Shown here: positions 32,569 to 40,469 of the stretch, piece by piece
Position numbering within the stretch: the first letter of the stretch is position 1
Layout of the letters: each line of letters begins with the position of its first letter
Source of the DNA: SpSt-398 sp041752235
GTDB taxonomy: Bacteria > Bacteroidota > Bacteroidia > Chitinophagales > Chitinophagaceae
Assembly (NCBI GenBank): GCA_041752235.1
Contig: JBGSHM010000028.1
Coordinates: 1 to 64,000 of the forward strand
Length of the DNA: 64,000 nucleotides
Reading direction: 5' to 3'
Made by a program: the position numbers and the translations under genes
Notes under the pieces: generated by a model
Seen by the model: only the letters and a program-made list of their open reading frames with translations
Told to the model about the DNA's origin: nothing
The model's database searches: none

Positions 32569-32940
32569 ATACCTTCTGGTACTCCACCAACCGCCCAATA
32601 TACTGCCTATTGCATCGGCCACAATATCCCAATAATCAAATGACCGGTGTGGAATAAAATTCGCTTGTACAAATTCCATGATGACCCCATACACCAGGGA
32701 AAGAAAACTGATCGCATAAAAGGTTTGAATGGATGCCGGAGAGACCATCTTTTTTTTCCAGATAAAATAGCACCAGGCGATGGTGAGGATACCAAAGAGT
32801 ACTAAATGAACCGGTTTATCGAGGTGGGGAATATTTAACAAGCCACCGCTGGGAATTTTTTCCCCAGGCAGGCAAAGCAGCACCGTGAGCAGGATGGTCC
32901 AGAGAAGGGCGGGGAATAATGGAGGGAAACGGTTCAGCAT
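32557..32940 (-). CDS. VanZ-family membrane protein
   Basis: A 127 aa protein. The start at ATG 32940 (MLNRFPPLFPALLW) is preferred over one nine codons upstream. It has four hydrophobic segments and the VanZ-like pattern of HLDKPVHLVLFGILTIA, SLVYGVIMEFVQANFIPHRS and FDYWDIVADAIGSILGG. VanZ-like proteins are small inner-membrane proteins of unclear function, first named for weak teicoplanin resistance. A terminator separates it from the anti-sigma gene upstream. Confidence 0.85.
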   Translation of the reverse strand: MLNRFPPLFPALLWTILLTVLLCLPGEKIPSGGLLNIPHLDKPVHLVLFGILTIAWCYFIWKKKMVSPASIQTFYAISFLSLVYGVIMEFVQANFIPHRSFDYWDIVADAIGSILGGWWSTRRYIKK

Positions 32941-32963
32941 GCTTGTTTTGCTGCAATGATAAG

Positions 32964-32997
32964 GCAAAAAAGGGAGCCTCCGAATGAAGACTCCCTT
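32964..32997 (-). terminator. Intrinsic terminator of the sigma/anti-sigma operon
   Basis: On the minus strand AAGGGAG and CTCCCTT form the stem around a 14-nt loop, followed by TTTTTTGCC. It lies 135 nt after the anti-sigma stop and just before the VanZ-like gene. Confidence 0.75.
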
Positions 32998-33076
32998 ACC
33001 AACTACGAACCAGGATTTGGTCCGAATTAATTACGAAAGTTTATCTGTTATGGATTTGTGGGATTGAAGGATTGAT

Positions 33077-33136
33077 TTTCCTGAGATCTGTGAAATCCGC
33101 GTTATCCGTGTTTTCTGAGTAATCCGTGTAATCATA
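33077..33136. repeat. ATTACACGGATT-family repeat array
   Basis: Read on the minus strand from the anti-sigma stop codon: TGATTACACGGATTACTCAG, then ACACGGATAACGCGGATTTC ACAG. These are three to four degenerate copies of (A)CACGGATTA. The TGA stop is part of the repeat, exactly as at 3866. Confidence 0.6.
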
Positions 33137-33893
33137 ACTTACCCATAACATACATCTCCCCCTTCGGCACCGGGTTTCCGCCCATGGTTTCCAGGGTGAT
33201 GGCAAAGGCTTGCGCGTGTTGGGTATTACGCATGCGGTAAAGTTGCAATGGTTTTTGGGACATGCTGAGTACACCGATATCAACCGGTTGACCGTTTATG
33301 ATGGCCCAAAGCTGGTATTGTTTATCGGTAGGAGGCTGAGGAAGGTTATTCACCATCAGGTACACGTCTTTGGAAGTGGTATCCCAATAAACGGTGGCAT
33401 AGGAAGCGGGGGAGGCGTCCATTCCATTGAGGGCGGCCATTTTCATTCCTGGTTTTTGTAATACCGACGCATCGGCTTCCATGGCGGCGAGGGAGCGGCG
33501 GGCGCTATTCAGTTCCTCGCGGGCCGAGGCCAGGTTTTTTTGAATATCCTGATTTTGTTTTTGAAGGTTCAGGTTCCAGAACAAACTACCGGCAAGGAGT
33601 ACCAGACTTGCTGCTACAGCATATTTCATCCAGCCCATGCGCACCACGGGGCTATGTTTGGTTTCATTTTCAAGCCCTGTTTCAGCCCAAACCTTCGCCT
33701 TAATAGCGGGAGGAGGGGGAATGGCATTGGAAAGGGCCTGCTTTTCCAGTTGACGTTCAAACGCATCACGGGCCTGAACGAGTTCGGGGTGTTGGCCACA
33801 AAGCTGTTCAAACTCCTGGCGCTCCTCTTCAGAGGCGAGCCCGAGCACATAGCTCTCAATGATTCCGCTTGATATGTATTCCTGCAGGTTCAA
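33132..33893 (-). CDS. RskA-like anti-sigma factor
   Basis: A 253 aa single-pass membrane protein. The N-terminal cytoplasmic domain (about 1-85: ESYVLGLASEEERQEFEQLC) resembles the sigma-binding domain of zinc-free anti-sigma factors. A membrane helix follows (about 88-106, YAVAASLVLLAGSLFW), then a coiled coil and a periplasmic RskA-type C-terminal domain (VYLMVNNLPQPPTDKQYQLW). It lies 1 nt after the ECF sigma gene and presumably holds that sigma factor inactive until released. The signal is unknown. Confidence 0.88.
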   Translation of the reverse strand: MNLQEYISSGIIESYVLGLASEEERQEFEQLCGQHPELVQARDAFERQLEKQALSNAIPPPPAIKAKVWAETGLENETKHSPVVRMGWMKYAVAASLVLLAGSLFWNLNLQKQNQDIQKNLASAREELNSARRSLAAMEADASVLQKPGMKMAALNGMDASPASYATVYWDTTSKDVYLMVNNLPQPPTDKQYQLWAIINGQPVDIGVLSMSQKPLQLYRMRNTQHAQAFAITLETMGGNPVPKGEMYVMGKL

Positions 33894-33894
33894 T

Positions 33895-34434
33895 TTATTG
33901 CAATAGGGTTCGTAATTGTGTTAATGCACTTCGTATTCTTGTTTTTACCGTTCCCAGGGGCATGTCCAGCATTCGGGCGATTTCCTCATGGGTAAATCCC
34001 TGAAAGTAGGACAGGTCCACCAGGGTGCGGTGTTCCTCTTTTAATTTTCCCAGCACTCGTTTCAGCCCCACATCGTCTGTTTTTGGTCCGATGGAGGCGG
34101 CAATCGTTTCCACATTATCGGGCAATGACAGGTTTCTGCGACCATCCTGCCAGGCTCTTGACCTTATCTTGTCAATGGCGGCATTCCGGGCTATGTTCAG
34201 CATCCAGGTATAGAGCCTTCCTTTGGTTGGGTCGTATAACTGGATCTTTCGCCAGATATTGACAAAAACCTCCTGTAAAATATCGTTGGCGGTCTCTGTT
34301 TCATGCACTACCTGGAGGATCACTCCATACAAGGCGCCGGAATAGTTATCGTATAGATAACCAAAGGCCGGCTCATCCTGCTCACGCAACAATGCCACCA
34401 GCTCCTGTTCGCTGTATGTACCTTTTTGGTTCAA
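33895..34434 (-). CDS. ECF-type RNA polymerase sigma factor
   Basis: A 179 aa sigma-70 family factor containing only regions 2 and 4. Region 2 is shown by FGYLYDNYSGALYGVILQVV and DILQEVFVNIWRKI; region 4 by LKEEHRTLVDLSYFQGFTHE and EIARMLDMPLGTVKTRI. It is cotranscribed with the membrane anti-sigma gene 1 nt downstream, the standard ECF module. Its targets are not visible here. Confidence 0.95.
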   Translation of the reverse strand: MNQKGTYSEQELVALLREQDEPAFGYLYDNYSGALYGVILQVVHETETANDILQEVFVNIWRKIQLYDPTKGRLYTWMLNIARNAAIDKIRSRAWQDGRRNLSLPDNVETIAASIGPKTDDVGLKRVLGKLKEEHRTLVDLSYFQGFTHEEIARMLDMPLGTVKTRIRSALTQLRTLLQ

Positions 34435-34451
34435 GTAGTTGGTAAAAGATA

Positions 34452-34474
34452 TAAAAAAAGCGGACCGGGTCCGC
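34452..34474 (-). terminator. Intrinsic terminator after gcvH
   Basis: On the minus strand GCGGAC-CCG-GTCCGC is followed by TTTTTTT. It lies between the gcvH stop and the ECF sigma start and separates the two units. Confidence 0.82.
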
Positions 34475-34505
34475 CTTGATATACGAAATTTTGTTTCTGT
34501 CGGTT

Positions 34506-34883
34506 TTAGCCTATTTCTGCCTCATAACCAGCCGCATCGAGCAGGGCATCCACATCGGCAGGGTTGTTTACGGTCATTTTTATCATCCATCCCTCACCAT
34601 AGGGGTCACTATTCACCAATTCCGGGGCGTTGGCCAGGGCTGGGTTGAGCTCGGTGATGGTGCCGGCAACGGGCAGAAACAGGTCGGAAACGGTCTTAAC
34701 CGCTTCAACTGTTCCAAAAATTTCACCGGCAGATAATGCCTTGCCAATGGTTTCTACCTCCACATACACGATATCACCCAACTCACCCTGGGCAAAATCC
34801 GTAATGCCGATCGTAGCGGTTTGTCCTTCCAGTTTGATCCATTCATGGTCCTTGGTGTAGCGAAGTTGAGCGGGGATATTCAT
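34506..34883 (-). CDS. gcvH: Glycine cleavage system H protein
   Basis: A 125 aa lipoyl carrier that shuttles the aminomethyl group between the P, T and L proteins of glycine cleavage. The start at ATG 34883 (MNIPAQLRYTKDHEWI) gives the normal N-terminus. The lipoylated lysine is in GTVEAVKTVSDL, and the C-terminal SDPYGEGWMIKM is conserved. No other gcv gene is in the window, as is usual in this phylum. A terminator follows. Confidence 0.96.
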   Translation of the reverse strand: MNIPAQLRYTKDHEWIKLEGQTATIGITDFAQGELGDIVYVEVETIGKALSAGEIFGTVEAVKTVSDLFLPVAGTITELNPALANAPELVNSDPYGEGWMIKMTVNNPADVDALLDAAGYEAEIG

Positions 34884-34938
34884 ACGCTTGATTTTTGAAT
34901 TGCAAATATGAGAAATCGATGGGTAAAACCGTATTTTC

Positions 34939-35643
34939 TTATCCTTTCTTTTTCCACTTAACCAGTTTGGCCTGGAGGATGCGTACATCTTCCAGCGGGC
35001 GATCACGATCGGGGCCTTTACTGGTTGATACGCCTGCGATCTTATCCACTACCTCCAATCCTTTTACCACTTCCCCAAACACGGTATAGTTTTGATCGAG
35101 TTGAGGGGTGCCGCCAATGGTTTTGTATACCTCCCGCTGTACTATCGGAATGGTCCGGCCTTCCAGCCGGGTTTTTTCTAGATTATCCAGTTCGGCATCG
35201 GTGTATTTTTTACCCTGTACAATATAAAACTGGCTGGGGCTGCTGGCTTTTTCGGGATTGTTGTTGCGGGCCGCCGCGATAACGCCTTTCTTATGAAAAA
35301 GGCCCGGCCTGAATTCGGCCGGAATGCGGAATGATGGGCCGCCACTGCCCAGCGGTTGGCCTTTGGCAGCCCGCTTGCTTTCAGGGTCGCCACCCTGGAT
35401 CATGAATTCCTTAATGACGCGGTGAAATAACAGGCTGTCAAAGTACCCGATCTTCACCATGCGCAGGAAATTATCCCGGTGAAGGGGCGTGGAATCAGAC
35501 AGCCTTACCACCATATCTCCCATAGTGGTTTGAATTAATACATCGCGTTTCCTGTCCTTCTTTTTCAGCGTGGAATCCTTTTGCGCATGCAGGGACAGGG
35601 TGAAGAAGACGGCCACAAGGGTAATGATCCATTTCTTTGTCAT
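34939..35643 (-). CDS. Exported cyclophilin-type peptidyl-prolyl isomerase
   Basis: A 234 aa protein with a signal peptide (WIITLVAVFFTLSLHAQ), a lysine-rich linker and a cyclophilin domain. Its active-site block is LFHRVIKEFMIQGGDPES, followed by SSPSQFYIVQG and LDQNYTVFGEVVKGLEVVDK. It probably assists folding of exported proteins. An insertion of about 30 residues around KYTDAELDNLEKTRLEGR, typical of Bacteroidota cyclophilins, is present. It follows the 115 aa gene by 6 nt, so both are likely cotranscribed. Confidence 0.92.
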   Translation of the reverse strand: MTKKWIITLVAVFFTLSLHAQKDSTLKKKDRKRDVLIQTTMGDMVVRLSDSTPLHRDNFLRMVKIGYFDSLLFHRVIKEFMIQGGDPESKRAAKGQPLGSGGPSFRIPAEFRPGLFHKKGVIAAARNNNPEKASSPSQFYIVQGKKYTDAELDNLEKTRLEGRTIPIVQREVYKTIGGTPQLDQNYTVFGEVVKGLEVVDKIAGVSTSKGPDRDRPLEDVRILQAKLVKWKKKG

Positions 35644-35649
35644 GTATTA

Positions 35650-35997
35650 TCAGAATTGATGGTCTTGCAAGTAAAGCAAAATATGGTCTTTTAAAAAATC
35701 CTCCTGCTCCTTGGCGTTCATTTCGGGCATGGGTTTCAATTGGCGGAAATGAGGCCATCCATCCGGGTCCTTTCCTTCCAGGGTATAATAGCCGCTATGC
35801 GACAAAAGGCTGCAAACAGCCACATGCATCAGATCCTGTTTCTGTTCTTTGGTAAATGTTTCCTTTATCTGCCCAAATTCCTGAATACCGATCAGAAAAA
35901 GGATGGTTTCCAGGTCGGGTTTTTTCCCAAACCGTTCCACCAATTGGGCTTCGAGTGTCCACCAGCGGGTTTGCAGGTCGTCTTGGAATGTTGTCAT
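35650..35997 (-). CDS. Conserved-looking small protein of unknown function
   Basis: A 115 aa soluble protein without a signal peptide. It is mainly helical, with LETILFLIGIQEFGQIKETF and a C-terminal FLKDHILLYLQDHQF. I do not recognise a domain. Its stop is 6 nt from the start of the exported cyclophilin, suggesting a two-gene operon. Coding potential looks real from amino-acid composition and tight spacing. Confidence 0.65.
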   Translation of the reverse strand: MTTFQDDLQTRWWTLEAQLVERFGKKPDLETILFLIGIQEFGQIKETFTKEQKQDLMHVAVCSLLSHSGYYTLEGKDPDGWPHFRQLKPMPEMNAKEQEDFLKDHILLYLQDHQF

Positions 35998-36025
35998 ACA
36001 GCGAAAAATATTTTATTATGAAGTA

Positions 36026-36071
36026 CCGCCAGAGGCGGCTTTCTAAACATGCGGCACCAGCGATGCCGCAT
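36026..36071 (-). terminator. Twin hairpins after the RES toxin gene
   Basis: CCGCC-AGA-GGCGG (36026-36038) and ATGCGGCA-N7-TGCCGCAT (36049-36071) lie 12 nt beyond the toxin stop. They may end the toxin-antitoxin transcript, although the U-rich tract follows only after a further 10-15 nt on the minus strand. Confidence 0.45.
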
Positions 36072-36082
36072 AGCAAGGGTGC

Positions 36083-36556
36083 TTATTTCTTGTGATAGTT
36101 TTTTAAAATATCTTCAATTCGTTCATCAGGTACAAGGTCAGTGGTATCAATGAGTTTTATTTTCTTAAAATCAGGATGATTGGCATTTATTACAAAATTA
36201 AACTCCTCCGGTAATATAGCAGAAGGAACCTTTAATACCGGTCGATCGCCTTTCTCATACCATTCATTGCCAGTTGGCTGGCATCCTGAATAGTCTTTGA
36301 AGGCCCTCCAACAGCTGGGCAGGTCATCGGTATCGATCGTTTGAATTTTCAGATCGTCAGGGATCTCAATGATCATGATTTTAAAATGGGAATTAAATCC
36401 TACGCCTTGGCGACGAATCATATTCTCCAGAAAGGCCAGGGCCACGGAACCCGCTGCATATATAACCTTTTTACCATCGCTATTCCAACGCCCTTCCAGG
36501 CCGGAGGCTACCAGCTTTTTACTGTAATTTTTGTGGGTGATCCGGTAAACTAACAT
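36083..36556 (-). CDS. RES-domain toxin
   Basis: A 157 aa RES-family protein. Characterised relatives degrade NAD+ by glycohydrolase or phosphorolytic attack. The invariant residues appear in the expected places: the arginine in LEGRWNSDGKKVIYAA, the glutamate in ALAFLENM and the serine in KVPSAILPEEFNFVINANHP. The start codon lies 1 nt after the antitoxin stop. Together they form a type II RES-Xre toxin-antitoxin pair. Confidence 0.92.
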   Translation of the reverse strand: MLVYRITHKNYSKKLVASGLEGRWNSDGKKVIYAAGSVALAFLENMIRRQGVGFNSHFKIMIIEIPDDLKIQTIDTDDLPSCWRAFKDYSGCQPTGNEWYEKGDRPVLKVPSAILPEEFNFVINANHPDFKKIKLIDTTDLVPDERIEDILKNYHKK

Positions 36557-36557
36557 G

Positions 36558-36989
36558 TTATACAGGATATCCTTGTGCGAGCTTATCCAATTCTTTGATC
36601 AAAAGGTCAACTCCACCTGGGGTAACCAACCAATCCAGTGGTCTTTCCTTTTCATTCCAGAATGGCTTTTTTAACCAATAGTTGAATTCATCAATACTCC
36701 CGAAAGTGGATTCTCCCTTTTCAAACAAAGTAATCAACTTCAGCAGGTGTTCGCTGTAAACAGGCTCCAACACTTTTTGCTGGGCTTTATAATTACTCAG
36801 CGTCCGGGCAGAGAGGTTGATGATATTGGCCAATGACTTTTCTGACATCTTAATTGTATCGGCAAAATCATAGAACACTTTTGATTTTACCCCCTTCCGG
36901 GCTGTCATGGTTAGCCGGTAAGGGTTACCCAGGTCAAGGCCTTTAAAGCGTTTGTGTACAGTATCGGTACTTGTGAAATTGACAGTCAT
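36558..36989 (-). CDS. Xre/MbcA/ParS-type antitoxin of the RES toxin
   Basis: A 143 aa protein. ATG 36989 (MTVNFTSTDTVHKRF) is preferred because the longer frame runs into the serS promoter region. It has a helix-turn-helix-like N-terminal part (KMSEKSLANIINLSARTLSN) and a C-terminal toxin-binding DUF2384 domain (FGSIDEFNYWLKKPFWNEKE). It is the first gene of the pair and 1 nt from the toxin gene. A direct repeat lies 21-51 nt upstream and may be its operator. Confidence 0.9.
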   Translation of the reverse strand: MTVNFTSTDTVHKRFKGLDLGNPYRLTMTARKGVKSKVFYDFADTIKMSEKSLANIINLSARTLSNYKAQQKVLEPVYSEHLLKLITLFEKGESTFGSIDEFNYWLKKPFWNEKERPLDWLVTPGGVDLLIKELDKLAQGYPV

Positions 36990-37009
36990 AGCCAGGAATT
37001 TGCCTAAAG

Positions 37010-37040
37010 GTAGAAAAAATTCATTTAATAAGTAGAAAAA
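37010..37040. promoter_or_regulatory. Direct repeat upstream of the RES-Xre operon (candidate operator)
   Basis: GTAGAAAAA occurs at 37010-37018 and 37032-37040, a period of 22 bp or two helical turns, with further similarity (AATT/ATTT) after each copy. It lies just upstream of the antitoxin start in the divergent gap with serS. Xre antitoxins commonly repress their own promoter. Confidence 0.42.
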
Positions 37041-37091
37041 TTTCCACATTCTGTTCTTCCTGAAAAGCCCGGATTTTATCCGTGCCGGAAA

Positions 37092-37119
37092 TTTGTTTGG
37101 CCTGCACAAACTATCTTTG
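37092..37119 (+). promoter_or_regulatory. Promoter of serS
   Basis: TTTG (37092-37095) and TATCTTTG (37112-37119) fit -33 and -7 boxes with a spacer of 16 nt. The start codon is 17 nt after the -7 box, so the leader would be only about 10 nt. Confidence 0.55.
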
Positions 37120-37135
37120 CGCAAATTTTCGCTCC

Positions 37136-38410
37136 ATGTTACAGGTTCCTTTTATACGTCAACAAACAGCCCTGGTCAAAGAACGTCTTACCATAAAGAA
37201 TTTCAAGGAGCTGTCCGTAGTTGACGAGGTGTTGCGCCTGGATGATGAGCGGAAAAAACTCCAATTGGAGTTTGACACCACCCAGGCCCGGGTAAATGCC
37301 GCCTCGAAGGAGATCGGTATGTTGATGGGCAAAGGCCAAAAAGAGGAAGCGGAAGCCCGGAAAAAGGAAGTAGCCGACCTTAAGGCCGTACTTCAGCCCC
37401 TGTCAGAGCAACTGGCCCAGGTTGAAAAGACCCTGGAGACCGAACTGGTCAAACTACCCAATCTTCCAGCTGAAAAGGTACAGGCCGGACATTCTGCCGC
37501 CGATAATATCACCGTTCGCGAAGGTGGCAAAATACCCGAATTGCCCGCCGGTGCACAGCCCCATTGGGAATTGATCAAGCAGTATGATATTGTTGACTTT
37601 GAGACCGGAGCCAAGATCACCGGAAGTGGTTTCCCTTTATTCAAAGGACAGGGAGCCAAACTGGAAAGGGCGCTGATCTCTTATTTCCTCGATTTTAATA
37701 CGGCTGCAGGCTATACGGAATACCTGCCCCCCTTGATGGTAAACCAGGATACCGCCTATGGTACCGGGCAATTGCCGGACAAAGAAGGGCAGATGTACTA
37801 TATGCAAGCCGACAATTTTTACATGATCCCTACGGCGGAAGTGCCGGTAACCAATATTTACCGTGGTGAGATACTGAAAGAAGCAGACCTGCCGATACGC
37901 ATGACCGCGTATTCGCCTTGTTTTCGTCGGGAAGCAGGTAGTTTTGGTTCTGATGTACGGGGGTTGAACAGGGTCCATCAGTTTGACAAGGTTGAAATCG
38001 TACAACTGGTACACCCCGACACGAGTTATGCCGTTTTGGAGCAGATGGTCGAGCATGTAGAGCGGTTGTTGAACACCCTCGAACTTCCTTACCGCATCCT
38101 TAAACTTTGTGGCGGGGATATGAGTTTTGCTTCGGCCTTGACCTATGACTTTGAGGTTTATAGTGCTGCCCAGGGAAAATGGCTGGAAGTAAGCTCGGTG
38201 AGCAATTTTGAGTCATTTCAAACCAACCGGATGAAGATCCGTTTCAAGGATGGAAACGGGAAGACCCAAATGGCGCATTCACTCAATGGAAGTTCCCTGG
38301 CCCTGCCCCGGATCGTGGCCTGTTTGCTGGAGAATAACCAGGGGCCGGATGCCATCTCCTTACCGGCTGTCCTGCATCCGTATTTTGGAAAACCGGCCAT
38401 TACCCGGTAG
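37136..38410 (+). CDS. serS: Serine--tRNA ligase
   Basis: A 424 aa class II synthetase. ATG 37136 (MLQVPFIRQQ) matches the conserved start; an earlier in-frame codon lies before the promoter box. The N-terminal long coiled-coil arm that binds tRNA-Ser spans about residues 25-105 (LQLEFDTTQARVNAASKEIG). The catalytic core shows TAEVPVTNIYRGEIL, FRREAGSFGSDVRGLNRVHQ and the C-terminal motif 3 region LNGSSLALPRIV. All parts look intact. Confidence 0.97.
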   Translation: MLQVPFIRQQTALVKERLTIKNFKELSVVDEVLRLDDERKKLQLEFDTTQARVNAASKEIGMLMGKGQKEEAEARKKEVADLKAVLQPLSEQLAQVEKTLETELVKLPNLPAEKVQAGHSAADNITVREGGKIPELPAGAQPHWELIKQYDIVDFETGAKITGSGFPLFKGQGAKLERALISYFLDFNTAAGYTEYLPPLMVNQDTAYGTGQLPDKEGQMYYMQADNFYMIPTAEVPVTNIYRGEILKEADLPIRMTAYSPCFRREAGSFGSDVRGLNRVHQFDKVEIVQLVHPDTSYAVLEQMVEHVERLLNTLELPYRILKLCGGDMSFASALTYDFEVYSAAQGKWLEVSSVSNFESFQTNRMKIRFKDGNGKTQMAHSLNGSSLALPRIVACLLENNQGPDAISLPAVLHPYFGKPAITR

Positions 38411-38526
38411 GAACATGAAGAAGTCAGCGAAATTTGTGCAGGGAATCATCTTCAAATTGCACGAATTTTACTAAATATGCGAATTATTCGATTGCTTAAA
38501 AATCAAAAAACAGAAGTTTAACCGAT

Positions 38527-40371
38527 ATGGCCAGACAAGTTCAGGTGGTAGAAGATGTGGTGATCAAGTTTGCAGGAGACAGTGGTGATGGAATGCAGCT
38601 TACCGGCAGTCAATTTACCAACAATACAGCCCTCTTAGGTATCGATTTGGCAACCTTTCCGGATTTCCCCGCGGAAATTCGCGCGCCACAGGGAACGATC
38701 CCCGGTGTGAGTGGGTTCCAATTGCGTTTTTCCAGTAAACCCGTTTTTACCCCCGGTGATATGTGCGATGTGCTGGTGGCTATGAATGCCGCTGCACTCA
38801 AAACGAATCTTGCCGTTTTAAAAAAGGGGGGAAAGATCATTGCCAATACCGATGGCTTTGATACCAAGAACCTCCGCCTGGCCAACTATCCCGATGGGGT
38901 GAACCCATTGGAAGATGGCAGCCTCGGAAATTATGAGGTCATCAAGATCGATGTGACCAAACTGACCCGTGAATCCCTCATTGAAATGACCATGGGGATG
39001 AAGGAAAAAGACCGGGCCAAGAATATGTTCGTGCTCGGGTTTTTATATTGGATGTATGGACGCTCCCTGGAGAACACGGAACAATTCCTGACGGAAAAAT
39101 TTGGAAAGAAACCTGATATTCTGGACAGCAATATCAAAGTATTACGCGCCGGATATAATTACGGAGATACCACCGAGACCTTTACCACTACTTACCGTGT
39201 GGAGAAAGCCAAGATGGAAGCAGGAACCTATCGCTCGGTGATGGGGAACCAGGCTTTGTCTTACGGCCTGGTGGCCGCCGCACAGAAAAGTGGATTACCT
39301 CTTTTCCTGGGATCTTATCCCATTACTCCGGCCTCCGATATCTTACACGAACTTTCGAAACATAAAAACTTTGGGGTACGTACTTTTCAGGCAGAAGATG
39401 AGATAGCCGCGATTTCTTCGGCCATCGGTGCCAGTTATGGAGGCAGCCTGGCGGTGACAACGTCGTCGGGTCCCGGTATCGCTTTGAAAGGTGAAGCCAT
39501 CGGACTGGCCGTTATGCTGGAGATTCCCCTGGTGATCGTGAATATTCAACGGGGTGGACCTTCAACCGGTTTACCTACCAAGACCGAACAAAGTGACCTG
39601 ATGCAGGCCTATTATGGCCGGAATGGTGAATGTCCCATGCCGATTATCTCCGCCTCCACACCTGCCGATTGTTTTGAGGTTGCTTATGAAGCAGCCCGTC
39701 TATCGGTTCAGCACATGACCCCGGTGATGTTGCTGAGTGATGGATATATCGCGAATGGTGCCGAGCCCTGGAAGTTTCCGGTAAGTGCCGATCTGCCAAC
39801 GATCACCGTAAAATTCAAAACTGGATTGGATGATGGCGAGATCAAATATCAACCCTACAAACGGGATGAGAAACTGACACGCCCCTGGGCCATTCCCGGT
39901 ACACCCGGTCTGGAACACCGGATCGGAGGACTCGAAAAACAAGATATCACGGGTAATGTGAGTTATGACCCCGACAACCACCAACATATGGTGAAGACCC
40001 GACAGGCCAAAGTGGACATGCTCGCTGACTATATCCCCGAACAAAAGATAGACAACGGACCGGCAAAAGGAAAAGTGCTGGTATTGGGTTGGGGTTCTAC
40101 CTATGGTGCTATCAAGACCGCCGTTTCTGAACTGGTGGATGAAGGTCATGCCGTGGCGCATGCGCATCTACGGTATATACGACCCTTCCCCAAAAACCTG
40201 GGCGATATTCTGAAGAATTATGACAAGGTGCTGATCCCCGAGATCAACAACGGTCAACTCATCAAGATCATCCGCGATTTATTTTTGATTGATGCAGCGG
40301 GGTATAATAAGATCACCGGTGTCCCGATCATGAAGGCGGAGTTGGTGGAGGAAATCCGGAAGTATATTTAA
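38527..40371 (+). CDS. korA: 2-oxoacid:acceptor oxidoreductase, fused gamma-alpha subunit (KorA-like)
   Basis: A 614 aa subunit of a 2-oxoglutarate (or related 2-oxoacid):ferredoxin oxidoreductase. The N-terminal gamma-type domain spans about 1-190 (VIKFAGDSGDGMQLTGSQFT). The alpha pyrimidine-binding domain follows (GSYPITPASDILHELSKH; VTTSSGPGIALKGEAIGLAV), then the C-terminal transketolase-like domain (VLVLGWGSTYGAIKTAV). The thiamin-diphosphate-binding beta subunit (KorB), normally the next gene, is not present: an intergenic repeat and a converging gene follow. The partner must lie elsewhere on the genome. Confidence 0.93.
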   Translation: MARQVQVVEDVVIKFAGDSGDGMQLTGSQFTNNTALLGIDLATFPDFPAEIRAPQGTIPGVSGFQLRFSSKPVFTPGDMCDVLVAMNAAALKTNLAVLKKGGKIIANTDGFDTKNLRLANYPDGVNPLEDGSLGNYEVIKIDVTKLTRESLIEMTMGMKEKDRAKNMFVLGFLYWMYGRSLENTEQFLTEKFGKKPDILDSNIKVLRAGYNYGDTTETFTTTYRVEKAKMEAGTYRSVMGNQALSYGLVAAAQKSGLPLFLGSYPITPASDILHELSKHKNFGVRTFQAEDEIAAISSAIGASYGGSLAVTTSSGPGIALKGEAIGLAVMLEIPLVIVNIQRGGPSTGLPTKTEQSDLMQAYYGRNGECPMPIISASTPADCFEVAYEAARLSVQHMTPVMLLSDGYIANGAEPWKFPVSADLPTITVKFKTGLDDGEIKYQPYKRDEKLTRPWAIPGTPGLEHRIGGLEKQDITGNVSYDPDNHQHMVKTRQAKVDMLADYIPEQKIDNGPAKGKVLVLGWGSTYGAIKTAVSELVDEGHAVAHAHLRYIRPFPKNLGDILKNYDKVLIPEINNGQLIKIIRDLFLIDAAGYNKITGVPIMKAELVEEIRKYI

Positions 40372-40378
40372 TATTTTG

Positions 40379-40466
40379 TTTTACCGCTAAGACACAAAGA
40401 CGCCAGGTAACGCAAGGTTAATTATTTTTCTTGCGAAACCTGGCGTCATCGTGTCCTGGCGGTTAA
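40379..40466. repeat. ACCGCC-family imperfect palindrome (best-paired copy)
   Basis: Left arm TTACCGCTAAGACACAAAGA CGCCAGGT pairs with right arm ACCTGGCGTCATCGTGTCCT GGCGGTTAA with only four mismatches over about 27 bp. An inner CGCAAG/CTTGCG stem extends it. It lies between converging korA and DUF1501 genes, with arms 7 and 3 nt from their stop codons. Confidence 0.8.
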
Positions 40467-40469
40467 GAC

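Noticed and set aside
38411..38526. ATTACACGGATT-family repeat before korA
   Set aside because: A few GCGAAAT and CACGAATT words occur, but no regular array or inverted arm could be aligned.
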